Shown: one piece after another, positions 8,597 through 17,007 of the stretch
Layout of the letters: each line of letters starts with the position of its first letter
How positions within the stretch are numbered: the stretch's first letter is position 1
Source: Myxococcales bacterium
GTDB lineage: Bacteria > Myxococcota > Myxococcia > Myxococcales > Myxococcaceae
Direction of reading: 5' to 3'
Assembly (NCBI GenBank): GCA_030681895.1
Contig: JAUXRI010000333.1
Coordinates: 1 to 64,000 of the forward strand
DNA: 64,000 nucleotides
Notes under the pieces: model-generated
What the model was told of the DNA's origin: nothing
The model's input: the letters and a program-made list of their open reading frames with translations, nothing else
Database searches by the model: none
Position numbers and translations under genes: made by a program

Positions 8597-9949
8597 TCAG
8601 ACCGGCGGGACGAGCTTCTTCGTCAACTCTCCGAGGTCCAGCTGCAGCTGTGAGTCATTGCCGCGGGCATTCTCAATCTTTCGCACGCTGGCCAGCACCG
8701 TCGAGTGGTCCTTGTTGAACTTCTTCCCAATCTCGGGGAGCGACGACGTCGTCAGCGTGCGCACCAGGTACATCGCCACCTGACGGGCGTGCGCGACGGG
8801 CTTCATGCGCCGCTCTCCGCGCAGGTCGTCGACGTTCAGCTTGTAGAAGCGCGCGACCTCTTTCTGAATCATCTCGGCGTCGAGCGTCACCTTCTCGGGC
8901 ATCATGTCGCCCAGCACCGTGGCGCAGAGCTCTTCGGTGAGCGGCTGGCCGGTGAGCGCATGCACGGCGATGACACGAATGAGCGCACCCTCGAGCTCTC
9001 GCACGTTGTTCACCACCACGCGCGCGATGAAGTGCGCCACCTTGTCGGTGATGCCGATGCCGTCTTGCGTCGCCTTCTTCTTCAGAATCGCGACGCGCGC
9101 CTCGAACGTCGGCTCGTGCACGTCGGTGATGAGTCCCATCGCGAAGCGGCTGCGCAGGCGCTCCTCGAGGCCGGGGATCTCGCTCGGCACCGTGTCGCTC
9201 GTCATCACCACAGCCTTGCCGAGCTGATGCAACGCATTGAACGTGTAGAAGAACTCGTTCTGCGTCTCCTGCTTCTTGCCCAGGAATTGGATGTCGTCGA
9301 TGAGCAGCACATCGCACTCGTCGCGGAAGCGCCGGCGGAACTCGGGCATGCGCTGGTCGCGCACCGACTCGATGTACTGGTTGGTGAACTCTTCGCTCGA
9401 CAGGTACGTCACGCGGAAGTGTGGGTTGCGCGCGAGCACCCGGTTCGCGATGGCGTGGAGCAGGTGCGTCTTCCCCAGGCCCGTCTCGCCGTAGATGAAG
9501 AGCGGGTTGTAGGCGCGGCCGGGGTTCTCGGCGACGGCGTGCGCGGCGGCCGCGGGCAGCTGGTTCGCCTCGCTGACGACGTAGCTCTCGAAGGTGAACT
9601 TGTCGTTGAGGCGCACCGTGTGCCGCAATTGATTGACTGGGGGTGCTGACGGCAAACTCGCGCGCGCCTGCGCCCGTTCAATCTTTTCCCAGGCCAGCTT
9701 CGCGGTGCGGCCTGAGGCGCGCTCCACGGCCGTCACGAGCAGGTGGCCGAAGTGGTCTTCGACCCAATCGCGGAAAAACAGATCATCCACGCCCATCGTC
9801 AGCGAGCCGTCTTCGTACCGAAGCGGCAACAGCTGCTGGAGCTGGGTCACCACGAAGCTCTGGCCATCGCGCCTCAAGACATCGAGCGCAGATTCCCAGA
9901 GATTGCGGGCGGTTACCGTCGACTCGGCCTTTTCGACGAAAGCTGACAA
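8597..9949 (-). CDS. dnaA: Chromosomal replication initiator protein DnaA
   Basis: AAA+ ATPase that binds DnaA boxes and opens the replication origin. At 450 residues it is the usual length. Domain I covers about 1-85 and a short linker runs to about 105. The AAA+ core has Walker A GETGLGKT at 154-161 and Walker B LLIDDIQF at 215-222; the C-terminal domain IV has the DNA-contact signature KDHSTV. The best start is a TTG at 9949-9947 giving MSAFVEKAES, with GAGGGG about 8 bases upstream; no ATG fits. The rare start may limit its synthesis. Upstream lies a cluster of DnaA-box-like sites, so autoregulation is likely. A DUF1801/YdeI gene follows after 5 bp. Confidence 0.97.
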   Translation of the reverse strand: MSAFVEKAESTVTARNLWESALDVLRRDGQSFVVTQLQQLLPLRYEDGSLTMGVDDLFFRDWVEDHFGHLLVTAVERASGRTAKLAWEKIERAQARASLPSAPPVNQLRHTVRLNDKFTFESYVVSEANQLPAAAAHAVAENPGRAYNPLFIYGETGLGKTHLLHAIANRVLARNPHFRVTYLSSEEFTNQYIESVRDQRMPEFRRRFRDECDVLLIDDIQFLGKKQETQNEFFYTFNALHQLGKAVVMTSDTVPSEIPGLEERLRSRFAMGLITDVHEPTFEARVAILKKKATQDGIGITDKVAHFIARVVVNNVRELEGALIRVIAVHALTGQPLTEELCATVLGDMMPEKVTLDAEMIQKEVARFYKLNVDDLRGERRMKPVAHARQVAMYLVRTLTTSSLPEIGKKFNKDHSTVLASVRKIENARGNDSQLQLDLGELTKKLVPPV

Positions 9950-10325
9950 AGAAGAAACCCCTCACCCGAAAACGACGCGGACCCAGAAGGGCGAGGCTCT
10001 TACGAAACGGTACTTTTCTGATCAACAACGAAAGAGAAGACCGAACGAAGCCATGCGCTTAGGCGACTTCCGGCGGCCTGTGGAACAGCGGCCCTCGAGG
10101 CCTCGTGGGTTTTGCGTGGAACGCTCGCGGAACATTGCTGTGAGTGCGTGCGCTCGCAAAATGACGCGGACAGTGCCCAGGTCCAGTGCCACTGGTTTCC
10201 CACAGCGTCCGTTGGGGCTCACGGAGGCGTTCTCCACAAGCCCACATGGTTTTCCACAGGCCTGAGCCGGGGTTTTTCACAACGACTCGAGGCAAGTCGC
10301 GTCCCTGTGGCGCAAAACGATGGCA
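9950..10325. other. oriC: Probable chromosomal replication origin (oriC)
   Basis: A 376-bp non-coding stretch directly upstream of dnaA. It contains four DnaA-box-like 9-mers in one orientation near its far end (see the box cluster) and a fifth, inverted, at 10079-10087 (reverse complement tgttccaca, two mismatches to TTATCCACA). The segment around 10001-10050 is richer in A and T than its surroundings and is a candidate unwinding element. No gene is supported here on either strand. The dnaA promoter must also lie here. No dnaN, recF, gyrB or rpmH is visible nearby. Confidence 0.72.
10196..10281 (+). promoter_or_regulatory. DnaA-box cluster
   Basis: Four boxes on the plus strand compared with TTATCCACA: tttcccaca at 10196-10204 (2 mismatches), ttctccaca at 10230-10238 (1), ttttccaca at 10250-10258 (1) and tttttcaca at 10273-10281 (2). 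All share the orientation and keep the terminal CACA. Start-to-start spacings are 34, 20 and 23 bp. Confidence 0.75.
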
Positions 10326-11435
10326 TCACAACGAGGTGACACGCTCGACCGTCCACCAGGCGGCGAGGAGCACCAGCACCATGCCTCCCATGGGAACCAG
10401 GCCCCGCGCGTACCAGCGGCGCGTGCGCACGAGGAAGGCGAGCGGCACGAAACACGCGACGATGGAGAGCTGGCCGGCCTCGACGCCGAGGTTGAAGCCC
10501 AGCAGCGAGGCCCACAGCGCGCCGCCTGAGGCCCCGAGGTCGGCCAGCGCCGAGACGAAGCCGAAGCCGTGGAGGAGCCCGAGGCCGAACGCCAGCGTCC
10601 ACCGGCCCTCGGTCACTACCGGGAAGACGGTGTTGAGCGCGGCGAGCACCACGGAGACGGCGATGGCGACTTCGACGAAGGCCGGGTTGGGTGCGAGCAC
10701 GCCGAAGGCCGCCAGCGCGAGGGTGATGGAGTGCGCGAGCGTGAAGGCCGTCACCACCTGCGTCACCTCGACGAGCGTGCCGCGCAGCGTCTCTTTCGCG
10801 ACCCACGCGCGCCCGTCGCGGCGGAGGACTGAGGGCAACAGCAGCGCGAAGAGGAAACAGAGGTGGTCCCACCCGATGGAGATGTGGTGCAGCCCCTCGA
10901 AGAACGCGGTGCCCAGCTGTCGCGAGCGCGGCGGCGGCGTGAGGTCGAGCGTGCGCGTCGTGTCGGCTGCGGAGAAGGCGACCCACTCGCCGGCTCCAGC
11001 ACGCAGCAGCCCGCGGTGCTGCGCGTCGACGTCGAAGAGCAGCCGGTAGCTCGCCGAGACGCTGGTGACCTCAGCGGGGCAACGCACCGTCACTGGCCAC
11101 GTCGCGTACGCGCCGTCGGAGTGTCGGATGACGGCGAGCGCGCCGAGCTCGAGCGGGCAGGGCTGCGAGCCTTGCGAGACGGAGAGCCCCGTGCGCACCC
11201 AGGTCTGCAGCGACGCGTCGCGGGAGGAGAGCTCGCTCCACGTGATGGCGCCGTCGCCGTTGCCGTCGAGGCCGTGCGCCGCGTCGAGGTCGCGAAGGGA
11301 CAGGTCGAGCTGGCCGCGCAGGGTCGACTTCTCGGCAGAGAGCACCCAGTACGCATCGGAGCCCTTGTGCGCGAAGGCCGCGGAGCTGATCAACACGAGC
11401 GTGAGCGACAGCCACGCCTTGCCGGTCGGCTTCAC
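10326..11435 (-). CDS. HupE/UreJ-family membrane protein
   Basis: 369 residues. A signal peptide (KAWLSLTLVLISSAAFAHKG) is followed by a periplasmic domain of about 150 residues that includes an EF-hand-like DGNGDGAITWSEL. A C-terminal membrane domain of about six helices carries the HupE/UreJ signature: FFEGLHHISIGWDHLCFLFALLL, then FTLAHSITLALAAF and GFGLLHGFGFVSAL. HupE/UreJ proteins are linked to nickel or cobalt uptake, but this long form is widespread and its cargo is unproven. The GTG start at 11435 was chosen because GGAG lies 8 bases upstream and it overlaps the stop of the upstream TPR gene by 4 bp (GTGA). It faces the oriC region. Confidence 0.8.
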   Translation of the reverse strand: MKPTGKAWLSLTLVLISSAAFAHKGSDAYWVLSAEKSTLRGQLDLSLRDLDAAHGLDGNGDGAITWSELSSRDASLQTWVRTGLSVSQGSQPCPLELGALAVIRHSDGAYATWPVTVRCPAEVTSVSASYRLLFDVDAQHRGLLRAGAGEWVAFSAADTTRTLDLTPPPRSRQLGTAFFEGLHHISIGWDHLCFLFALLLPSVLRRDGRAWVAKETLRGTLVEVTQVVTAFTLAHSITLALAAFGVLAPNPAFVEVAIAVSVVLAALNTVFPVVTEGRWTLAFGLGLLHGFGFVSALADLGASGGALWASLLGFNLGVEAGQLSIVACFVPLAFLVRTRRWYARGLVPMGGMVLVLLAAWWTVERVTSL

Positions 11436-12589
11436 GGGAGCGACTCCACGGCGCCGGCGAGCGAGACGAAGCGCGGGTCTGCGAAGCCGGTCTTCTTCAT
11501 CCACTCGAGCGCCGGAGCCGCCGCCGCCCGGTCCTTCGCCGCCAGCGCCGCCTCGAGCAACACACGCACGTCGGCCGGCTCCTTCTGCACCGCGATGTTC
11601 GCGACCGCGAGCGCGAGGGCGCGAGGCACGTCACCTTCGATGCGCAGCGCGTAGCGGGACTCTTCGCGACGATGCACCACGTCGCCTCGGCGCCGGCTGG
11701 CCTCTACGTTTTCGGCGAGCACGGCCTCACGCTCCGCCGCGTCCTTCGTGTGCGCCGCCCGTGCCGACAACACTGCCTCGAGCAGCTCCGCGTCGTTCAG
11801 CTCCGGGCGCGACGCGAACAACGCCACCGCTTCGGCCGGCCGCGCGAGCTCGGTCAACGTCGAGGCCAACAGCAGCCGCGAGTACGTGTCGGTGTCGTCC
11901 TCCGCGAGCGCGTCGCGAAGAATGAGCACTGCGTCTTCGAGTTTCCCGCTCCAGGTCAGCACTTCGCCGAGAATCGAGAGCAGCCACCCTCGCAGTGGCG
12001 CCTTCTTCGGCACCTGAAGCAGCGCCGCGCCGAGCAGCTTCACGGCCTCGGGCGCTCGACCTCGCAGCGCCAGCAACGGCGCCAGACACGCCGCCGCCAC
12101 CGCCTCGTCGGTCCGCCCCCGCAATGCCAGACATTGCGGCTCTGCGTCCTCGTACCTCGCCAACACCGTCAGCACCGTCGCGCGAGTCAGCTGCGCCTGC
12201 ACGTCGAGGGGATTCTCGGCCAGCACGTCGAGGTCGGTCAGCGCGCCGTCGAAGTCGTGCAGGCTCTGCTTGATGGTGGCGCGCATCAAACGAACGGGCG
12301 CGGCCGGCGCGGGCTCGTTCCACCACGGCGCGAGCACGGCTTGCGCCTGTCCGAGGAGCCGCGGATCTCCACCACGTTTGCGCGACTCGGCGATGAGGCG
12401 CTTCGCGACGTCGGCCGCGTCGGCTTCCGAGAGCCCGGCGTCACGCGCGACGCGCTCCGTGACCTTCTGCAGCACTTCGTCTGGCGAGCCCGGTGTGAAG
12501 GCCCGCCCCGTCGACGGCTTCGGCAACAGCAGCAACACCCCCGTCACCAGGAGCGTGCCCATCAATGCCAGCCACGTCGTTCGCTGCAC
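11432..12589 (-). CDS. TPR-type membrane-anchored protein
   Basis: 385 residues with one N-terminal membrane segment (TTWLALMGTLLVTGVLLLLP) and a helical remainder of repeating TPR-like pairs, such as IKQSLHDFDGALTDLDVLAENPLD and LARPAEAVALFASRPELND. Such proteins are usually scaffolds on the periplasmic side. The GTG at 12589 was preferred because AAGGG sits about 7 bases upstream and the membrane segment follows at once; the frame is open further upstream but overlaps the previous gene. It is coupled to the HupE-like gene by a 4-bp overlap, which suggests a joint function, possibly biogenesis or regulation of that transporter. Confidence 0.7.
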   Translation of the reverse strand: MQRTTWLALMGTLLVTGVLLLLPKPSTGRAFTPGSPDEVLQKVTERVARDAGLSEADAADVAKRLIAESRKRGGDPRLLGQAQAVLAPWWNEPAPAAPVRLMRATIKQSLHDFDGALTDLDVLAENPLDVQAQLTRATVLTVLARYEDAEPQCLALRGRTDEAVAAACLAPLLALRGRAPEAVKLLGAALLQVPKKAPLRGWLLSILGEVLTWSGKLEDAVLILRDALAEDDTDTYSRLLLASTLTELARPAEAVALFASRPELNDAELLEAVLSARAAHTKDAAEREAVLAENVEASRRRGDVVHRREESRYALRIEGDVPRALALAVANIAVQKEPADVRVLLEAALAAKDRAAAAPALEWMKKTGFADPRFVSLAGAVESLP

Positions 12590-12630
12590 CGGGGCGCCCT
12601 TCGAAACGCGAGGTCCGCTGGATTTCGTCG

Positions 12631-13146
12631 TCAGAGCGCGTCGAAGGCCGAGAGCACCGCGTCGACGCTCTCTTTCTTCGCGTCGGAGCGCGCCACCACC
12701 TCGAGCGTCGACTTCTTGCGGGCCTTGAAGCTCCACCCCGACGTCGCGCCGCGAATGGCTCTGATTTCTGCCGCGCCGCGCCCCGCCTGCTCCAGCGAAG
12801 GGTACTCGCAGTGCGTGATGGTGAAGCCATCAGGTGACGTCGCCATGCCGCAGTACAGCGCGAGCACCGCCCGGCCCAGGGTCTGCTGTGGCGCATCGAA
12901 GGTGACTCCAGACTTCTGAATCACCGCTTCGATCGCGATGGTGTCCCCATCTCGTTGCCGAGAGGCCTTCTCGGCTGCGAGCTGCTCCATCAACCCTCCC
13001 GCCGGCACCGAAAGTACCGCAAGGTCACGATTTCGTTGCTCCGCAGCGTCGACGCCCCGCTTGCACTGACACGCGTTCATCAGAGGAAGCGCAAAAAGTG
13101 CAATCCACAAGTGCCCGACAAACGGAGCGCGGTAGTTCAAGTACAC
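12631..13146 (-). CDS. Putative lipoprotein, unknown function
   Basis: About 171 residues. A hydrophobic leader (WIALFALPLMNACQC) ends in a weak lipobox (MNAC). The mature part is mixed, with a Lys/Arg-rich stretch (SFKARKKSTLEVVARSDAKKES). I recognise no family. The GTG at 13146 is preferred to the ATG at 13161 because AAAGG precedes it and because 13161 would make the start overlap the start of the divergent DUF4331 gene. It heads the leftward cluster with the TPR and HupE-like genes, 41 bp upstream of the former. Confidence 0.6.
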   Translation of the reverse strand: MYLNYRAPFVGHLWIALFALPLMNACQCKRGVDAAEQRNRDLAVLSVPAGGLMEQLAAEKASRQRDGDTIAIEAVIQKSGVTFDAPQQTLGRAVLALYCGMATSPDGFTITHCEYPSLEQAGRGAAEIRAIRGATSGWSFKARKKSTLEVVARSDAKKESVDAVLSAFDAL

Positions 13147-13159
13147 CGGGAGGCCTTTC

Positions 13160-14803
13160 ATGCAGCGGTTGCTGGCAGCGATGGTTGTGTCCGTAGTGGC
13201 GATTTCGTCTTCACCGGCGTTCGCGTCGAGTCATCGCGAGGCGCCGTTCATTACACGAAACCCGAAGGTCGACGGCACCGACTTCTACCTCTTCAACAGC
13301 TACGAGACCGGCCGCGCGACCAACGTCAGCCTCATCGCGAACTACCAACCGCTGCAGGACGCGTACGGTGGGCCCAACTATTTCTCGATGGACCCCGAAG
13401 CCCTGTACGAAATCCACATCGACAACACGGGCGACGCGGCCGAAGACATCACCTTCCAGTTCCGCTTCCGAAACACGCTGCTCAACGGCACCGGCGTCGC
13501 GCTCTCGACGTTGCCTGACGGCGGCTTCGGCGCGCTGGCTGACGGTGGCGCTCCCGTCGCGATTTCGTTGATCAACGCCGGCACCATCGGCCTGCCTGAC
13601 GGTGGCTTCGTCGCCGCGCCCTCTGGCTTCCAGGGGCAGCGCGAGACGTACACGGTGAACGTGGTGCGCGGGAATCGCCGCACCGGCACCTCGCAGCCCG
13701 TCGTCAACGCGAACGGTGGCGCGATGGAGTTCGCCAAGCCGCTCGACAACATCGGCTCGAAGACCTTCCCTGCGAACTCGTACGCGAACTACGCGCGCGC
13801 TCACATCTACGACATCACGATTCCGGGCTGCGCCATGCCGGGCAAGATGTTCGTCGGCCAGCGCGCTGAAGGCTTCGCGGTGAACCTCGGCACCATCTTC
13901 GACCTCGTCAACGCACCGGCCGGGCTGATCACCAGTGAGGCGACTCCGTGCGTCGTCAACATGGTGCAGATTTCGCCGAACAGCTGCCGCAACGTCGTGG
14001 CCAACACCATCGCCAACAAGAACGTCACCACCATCGCCCTCGAAGTCCCGGCGACGTGTCTGCAGGCTGCGGCCGGCGGCAACGGCGTCATCGGTGGCTG
14101 GACGACGGCCAGCGTTCGCCAGGCGCGCGTCATCAACCCGACGGCGACCTACACGGTGCCGGCGCGTGAAGGTGGCGCGTGGACCCAGGTCTCTCGCCTC
14201 GGCAGCCCGCTCGTGAACGAGGTCGTCATCGGTGTGCCCGACAAGGACAAGTTCAACTCGTCGGAGCCCAAGGACGACGCCGCGAACTTCGCGCCGTACG
14301 TGCTGCGCCCCACGCTGCCGATTCTGCTCCAGGTGCTCTTCGGCGTTCAGGCTCCGAAGAACGACCGTGGCGACCTCGTCGCTGCGTTCCTCACCGGCGT
14401 GAACGACACCACCATTCCGCTCAACGTCAACCAGCTGCCGAACGCGGGCACCGTGCTGGCCGAGATGCTGCGCCTCAATACCGCCTCGTCGGGTCCGTTC
14501 GCGCCCCGGCCGGCTGGGATGCAGAACAACCTCGGCGCGCTCGGCTGCTTCACCGGCCGCTCGCCGACCGCAGGGCCGTCGCTCAACCCGAGTGCGCCTG
14601 GCTGCGACCCGACGGGCTTCCCCAACGGCCGCCGCCCCGGCGACGACGTCGTCGACATCGCGCTGCGCGTCGTCGAAGGCATCTTGATGAGCGGCAACGA
14701 CGCCCCCGCTGGCGCCTTTCCGTTCCACGACGCCGTGCTCCAGGACGCGAGCCAGTTCGACTCCGTGTTCCCGTACCTGAAGGCCCCGAACCCGGGCTCC
14801 TGA
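13160..14803 (+). CDS. DUF4331 domain secreted protein
   Basis: 547 residues with a signal peptide (RLLAAMVVSVVAISSSPAFA) and mature sequence beginning SSHREAP, the hallmark start of DUF4331 proteins, then DGTDFYLFNSYE and NYQPLQDAYGGPNY. The domain fills the rest of the chain and ends with a run of Gly/Pro-rich loops. The function of the family is unknown; it is common in aquatic and soil bacteria. The start has a strong GGAGG 6 bases upstream. It is the first gene of the rightward envelope cluster ending at 18407, whose genes are separated by 43 bp or less or overlap, so one transcript is likely. Confidence 0.88.
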   Translation: MQRLLAAMVVSVVAISSSPAFASSHREAPFITRNPKVDGTDFYLFNSYETGRATNVSLIANYQPLQDAYGGPNYFSMDPEALYEIHIDNTGDAAEDITFQFRFRNTLLNGTGVALSTLPDGGFGALADGGAPVAISLINAGTIGLPDGGFVAAPSGFQGQRETYTVNVVRGNRRTGTSQPVVNANGGAMEFAKPLDNIGSKTFPANSYANYARAHIYDITIPGCAMPGKMFVGQRAEGFAVNLGTIFDLVNAPAGLITSEATPCVVNMVQISPNSCRNVVANTIANKNVTTIALEVPATCLQAAAGGNGVIGGWTTASVRQARVINPTATYTVPAREGGAWTQVSRLGSPLVNEVVIGVPDKDKFNSSEPKDDAANFAPYVLRPTLPILLQVLFGVQAPKNDRGDLVAAFLTGVNDTTIPLNVNQLPNAGTVLAEMLRLNTASSGPFAPRPAGMQNNLGALGCFTGRSPTAGPSLNPSAPGCDPTGFPNGRRPGDDVVDIALRVVEGILMSGNDAPAGAFPFHDAVLQDASQFDSVFPYLKAPNPGS

Positions 14804-14840
14804 TGTCGCCTTCCTTCACGAACGAGAACGGAACGACGTC

Positions 14841-15416
14841 ATGAACTCACTTCGGAACATGGTTGGAGCGGCTGCCCTGATGACGGGCATCGCCTCCGGC
14901 TGCTCGTGCGACCCTCTCGTCTCTCCGCCTGATGGCGGAACGGGCGGCGGTGCGGCGGGTGGTCGCGCAGGTGGCGCTGCAGGTGGTGGAACCGCAGGCG
15001 GCATGACTGGCGGCGGCTCCGCTGGTGGTGCAGCAGGCGGCATGGGTGGTGGAACTGCAGGCGGCATGGCTGGCGGAGGCTCGGCCGGTGGTGCTGCAGG
15101 CGGTATGGCTGGCGGAGGCTCCGCTGGCGGTGCAGCAGGCGGCATGGCTGGTGGTGCAGCAGGCGGCATGGCTGGCGGTGCTGCAGGCGGCATGGCTGGC
15201 GGTGCTGCAGGCGGCATGGCTGGCGGCGCTGCAGGCGGCATGGCTGGCGGCGCTGCAGGCGGCATGGCTGCGATGCAGTTCACCCAGTTCGCTCGCGACA
15301 TCGTCAACAGCGACACGACGCGTACGGCGCTGCCTCGGCCGGCAGCTCAATTCCTCACACTGCCTGACGACGCGCCCATCACCTTCCCTGGCACCTTCTT
15401 CGACGGAGGCATGTAA
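14841..15416 (+). CDS. Gly/Ala/Met repeat lipoprotein
   Basis: 191 residues. The lipobox IASGC gives an anchored Cys at about residue 21. About 115 residues of GGMAGGA-type repeat follow, then a unique C-terminus of about 50 residues (MQFTQFARDIVNSDTTRTALPRPAAQFLTLPDD). The tail has a recognisable flow for a short helix followed by an extended segment. No family is recognised. It lies 37 bp after the DUF4331 gene and 3 bp before the TPR-type gene, so it is probably cotranscribed. The repeat may vary in length between strains. Confidence 0.7.
   Translation: MNSLRNMVGAAALMTGIASGCSCDPLVSPPDGGTGGGAAGGRAGGAAGGGTAGGMTGGGSAGGAAGGMGGGTAGGMAGGGSAGGAAGGMAGGGSAGGAAGGMAGGAAGGMAGGAAGGMAGGAAGGMAGGAAGGMAGGAAGGMAAMQFTQFARDIVNSDTTRTALPRPAAQFLTLPDDAPITFPGTFFDGGM
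14935..15272. repeat. 24-bp tandem repeat coding Gly-Gly-Met-Ala
   Basis: Tandem units of about 24 bp (gcaggcggcatggctggcgg plus 4 bases) that are nearly identical from about 15145 to 15270 and more diverged upstream. They encode the AGGMAGGA repeats of the lipoprotein. The gradient, with identical copies at the 3' side, points to recent expansion. Confidence 0.85.
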
Positions 15417-15419
15417 TTC

Positions 15420-16481
15420 ATGCGCACCCTTCTTCTCCTCCTCTCGCTTTCGTCCTTCGCGGCGCTCGCGCAGAAAAACCCTGACCTCGAGAAAGCGCAG
15501 GCGCAGCTCGCACAGCGCAAGTACGCCGACGCGCTCAAGTCACTCGACGCAGCCGAGAAGAAGGGTGGCCTCGACCGGGACAGCTACCTGACCCTCCTCG
15601 AGAGCAAGGGCCTCGCGCTCGCGCAGACCAACAAGGCCGACGCTGCCGAGCTGTCGTTCCGCTCGGTGCTCTGCCTCGACCCGAAGCGCGAGCTCGCCGG
15701 GAAGTACTCAGGCCCGGTGGGCAAACCCATCGCCGCCGCCATCGAGTGGGCGAAGACCAACGGTGCGCTCGAGCTCGTCGCGCTCGACCCCGGCACGTCG
15801 AGCGGCCGCGTGAAGCAGATTTCGTTCGCCGTGAAGAACGACCCGCTCAAGCTGGTGAAGGTCGTGAAGTTCTACGTGAAGGCCGACGGCGGCTCGTGGA
15901 AGCCGACGCCTGGCACCGTCACCAACGGCGCTGCCTCGCTCGACGTCGATGCTGACGTCATCGAGTGGTGGGCCGAGACGCAAGACGACAAGAACAGCCA
16001 GGTCGCTTTCCTCGGCTCGGCGCTCAAGCCCATCAAGAACACCGCTCCGGCGCCGGTGGCCGTCGTCGAGAAGAAGCCTGACGCTCCGAAGGCCGACCCG
16101 GTGATGACGCCGCAGCCGAAGCCGGAGCCGGTCGTGGCAGCGGTCACGGAGCCGGCCTCGTCGCCGCTCCGCCCCATCGGCTACGCCCTGCTCGGCGCGG
16201 GCGTCATCGCCGTCGGCGTCGGCGCGTACTTCGGCGTCACCTACAACTCTGAGCGCGCCGCCATCAAAGACGCGCTCATGACGGGCTCGGCGACGCAGGC
16301 CTCGCTCTACGCGCGCGACCAGGCGGCCATTCAGAACGGGGTCATCGCCAACGCCCTCTTCATCGGTGGTGGCGCGCTCGTGGCCGGTGGCGCGGTGCTC
16401 TGGTTCGTCGGCGGTGAGTCGGCCACGATGGCCATCGTCCCCATGGGCACGAATGGGCTCGCGGTCAGCGGTACGTTCTGA
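15420..16481 (+). CDS. TPR-type exported membrane protein
   Basis: 353 residues. A signal peptide (RTLLLLLSLSSFAALAQ) precedes a short TPR region (about 20-100: QLAQRKYADALKSLDAAEKKG and AAELSFRSVLCLDPKRELA). A beta-rich domain spans about 110-200. A Pro/Lys linker leads to a C-terminal region with two hydrophobic segments (IGYALLGAGVIAVGVGAYFGV and NALFIGGGALVAGGAVLWFVGG). The layout is common in myxobacterial envelope proteins of unknown role. It begins 3 bp after the repeat lipoprotein stop. Confidence 0.75.
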   Translation: MRTLLLLLSLSSFAALAQKNPDLEKAQAQLAQRKYADALKSLDAAEKKGGLDRDSYLTLLESKGLALAQTNKADAAELSFRSVLCLDPKRELAGKYSGPVGKPIAAAIEWAKTNGALELVALDPGTSSGRVKQISFAVKNDPLKLVKVVKFYVKADGGSWKPTPGTVTNGAASLDVDADVIEWWAETQDDKNSQVAFLGSALKPIKNTAPAPVAVVEKKPDAPKADPVMTPQPKPEPVVAAVTEPASSPLRPIGYALLGAGVIAVGVGAYFGVTYNSERAAIKDALMTGSATQASLYARDQAAIQNGVIANALFIGGGALVAGGAVLWFVGGESATMAIVPMGTNGLAVSGTF

Positions 16482-16524
16482 TCAAGTCCTCTCCCTCCCC
16501 CTCGCAGTCTTGAAGGAATTCTGC

Positions 16525-17007
16525 ATGCGACTGTTGCCGCTGCTCGTGGCGTGTCTCGTCGGTTGTGCGACGACGAAGACCGCCGAGACGAAATCCACCG
16601 ACCCCGCGCCTGCTGCCGGAGCGAAGGCTGACGCGAAGGACGCGCCGAAGAAGCCCTTGTTCGAGCGCCTCGGCGGCAAGCCCGCCATCGAGGCCGTCAT
16701 CGACGACTTCCTCGGGCGCGTCTCGCAGGACACCACCATCAACGCCGGCTTCGCCGTGGCGCACGTGCCCCGCGTTCGTCAGCGCCTCATCGAGTTGGTG
16801 TGCGTCGGCTCGGGCGGCCCGTGCACGTACTCCGGCCGCGACATGACGACGGCGCACGCGGGCCTCGGCGTCACGGGCGCGCAGTTCGACACGCTCGTCG
16901 GACACCTCGTCGCCACGCTGGACAAGTTCAAGGTGCCTGCCGCCGAGAAGAACGAGCTGCTCAGCGTGCTCGGCCCCATGCGTCCCGCCATCGTGGAGGA
17001 GCCGTGA
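16525..17007 (+). CDS. Truncated haemoglobin (group 1-like) lipoprotein
   Basis: 160 residues. A lipobox LVGC (C14) predicts membrane anchoring outside the cytoplasm, followed by a Lys/Ala linker and a globin domain from about residue 44 (LFERLGGKPAIEAVIDDF). Aligned by eye with mycobacterial trHbN, the proximal F8 His is kept (H111 in MTTAHAGLGVT) and so is CD1 Phe (F76). The distal pocket is changed: B10 is Leu63 where trHbN has Tyr, E7 is Val84 and E11 is Leu88 where trHbN has Gln. Loss of these H-bond donors argues against classic oxygen/NO dioxygenase chemistry. The start has GAAGGA 8 bases upstream. Its stop overlaps the start of the cytochrome gene (TGATG). Confidence 0.82.
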   Translation: MRLLPLLVACLVGCATTKTAETKSTDPAPAAGAKADAKDAPKKPLFERLGGKPAIEAVIDDFLGRVSQDTTINAGFAVAHVPRVRQRLIELVCVGSGGPCTYSGRDMTTAHAGLGVTGAQFDTLVGHLVATLDKFKVPAAEKNELLSVLGPMRPAIVEEP

